From NCBI GenBank assembly GCA_902800625.1, contig CADCFG010000013.1, forward strand, positions 62,001-126,000: DNA of 64,000 nucleotides, in the 5' to 3' direction. The translations under genes and the position numbers were made by a program. Every line of letters begins with the position of its first letter. The first letter of the stretch is position 1. This DNA is from an uncultured Eubacteriales bacterium. Its GTDB lineage: Bacteria > Bacillota > Clostridia > Christensenellales > Aristaeellaceae. Below are positions 63,983 through 64,000 of this stretch, one piece after another. The notes beneath the pieces were generated by a model, which saw nothing but the letters and a program-made list of their open reading frames with translations, did no database searches and was not told where the DNA came from.

Positions 63983-64000
63983 GAGACGACCTCTTCCGGC
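63983..64000 (+). repeat. Start of a dispersed repeat (also at 38219)
   Basis: AGACGACCTCTTCCG at the window end is identical to the first 15 nt of the element at 38219. The rest lies outside the window. Confidence 0.5.

Overview
The window looks like the chromosome of a GC-rich, low-oxygen Firmicute of the class Clostridia (a gut-type lineage). Supporting points are the unbroken S10-spc-alpha ribosomal gene order, zinc-ribbon S14 and L36, a T-box in front of metG, an IspH-S1 fusion remnant, a cmk-plsC-ispH-rpsA cluster, FloA/NfeD, Soj/ParB and two phosphofructokinases. No phage, transposase, CRISPR array, rRNA or tRNA gene was recognised. Genus cannot be fixed from the sequence alone.

Layout. 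1-7950: end of a PPi-type phosphofructokinase, a chloramphenicol-acetyltransferase-like protein, a yybP-ykoY-like (Mn2+) riboswitch feeding an ArsB/NhaD-type transporter, a GH13 glucosidase, T-box + metG, TatD. 7990-14950 (mostly minus): MarR regulator with flanking operator arms, an alpha/beta hydrolase, then rpsA-ispH-plsC-cmk and a PepV-type dipeptidase. 15055-23925 (minus): a WG-repeat/PstS-like fusion, uvrC, an ABC transporter with a DUF5655-like protein, and an FHA-FtsW-PBP cell-wall operon. 24241-34476: secreted SpoIID-like protein, secreted caspase-like protein, HD protein, and a 1740-residue RND permease with a very large coiled-coil/tandem-repeat insertion. 35837-52587: one long ribosomal protein supercluster (rpsJ to rplQ) with secY, adk, map, infA and rpoA. 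52616-63975: ATP-type pfkA, ECF sigma/anti-sigma-like pair, parA-parB, Nudix, an XRE repressor divergent from a secreted cysteine-peptidase-like protein, and an nfeD-floA cluster ending with a LytTR response regulator.

Three features stand out. First, five otherwise well-conserved genes (metG, ispH, pepV, rpsQ, rplO) each lack a short internal segment and change frame there. Because rpsQ, rplO and metG are normally essential, this points to assembly loss rather than biology, and all five should be re-read from raw data. Second, several control regions can be read directly: a probable Mn2+ riboswitch with its terminator, a tRNA-Met T-box with AUG specifier, paired MarR operator arms around a promoter, and two XRE operator dyads on a divergent promoter. 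Third, there are unusual architectures: the RND permease with built-in coiled coil, the WG-PstS fusion, the caspase-like secreted protein, the peptidase with an AT-rich duplicated module, and a floA-linked membrane protein with duplicated Cys/His motifs. Intergenic spaces also carry a family of imperfect palindromes built from short purine-rich units.
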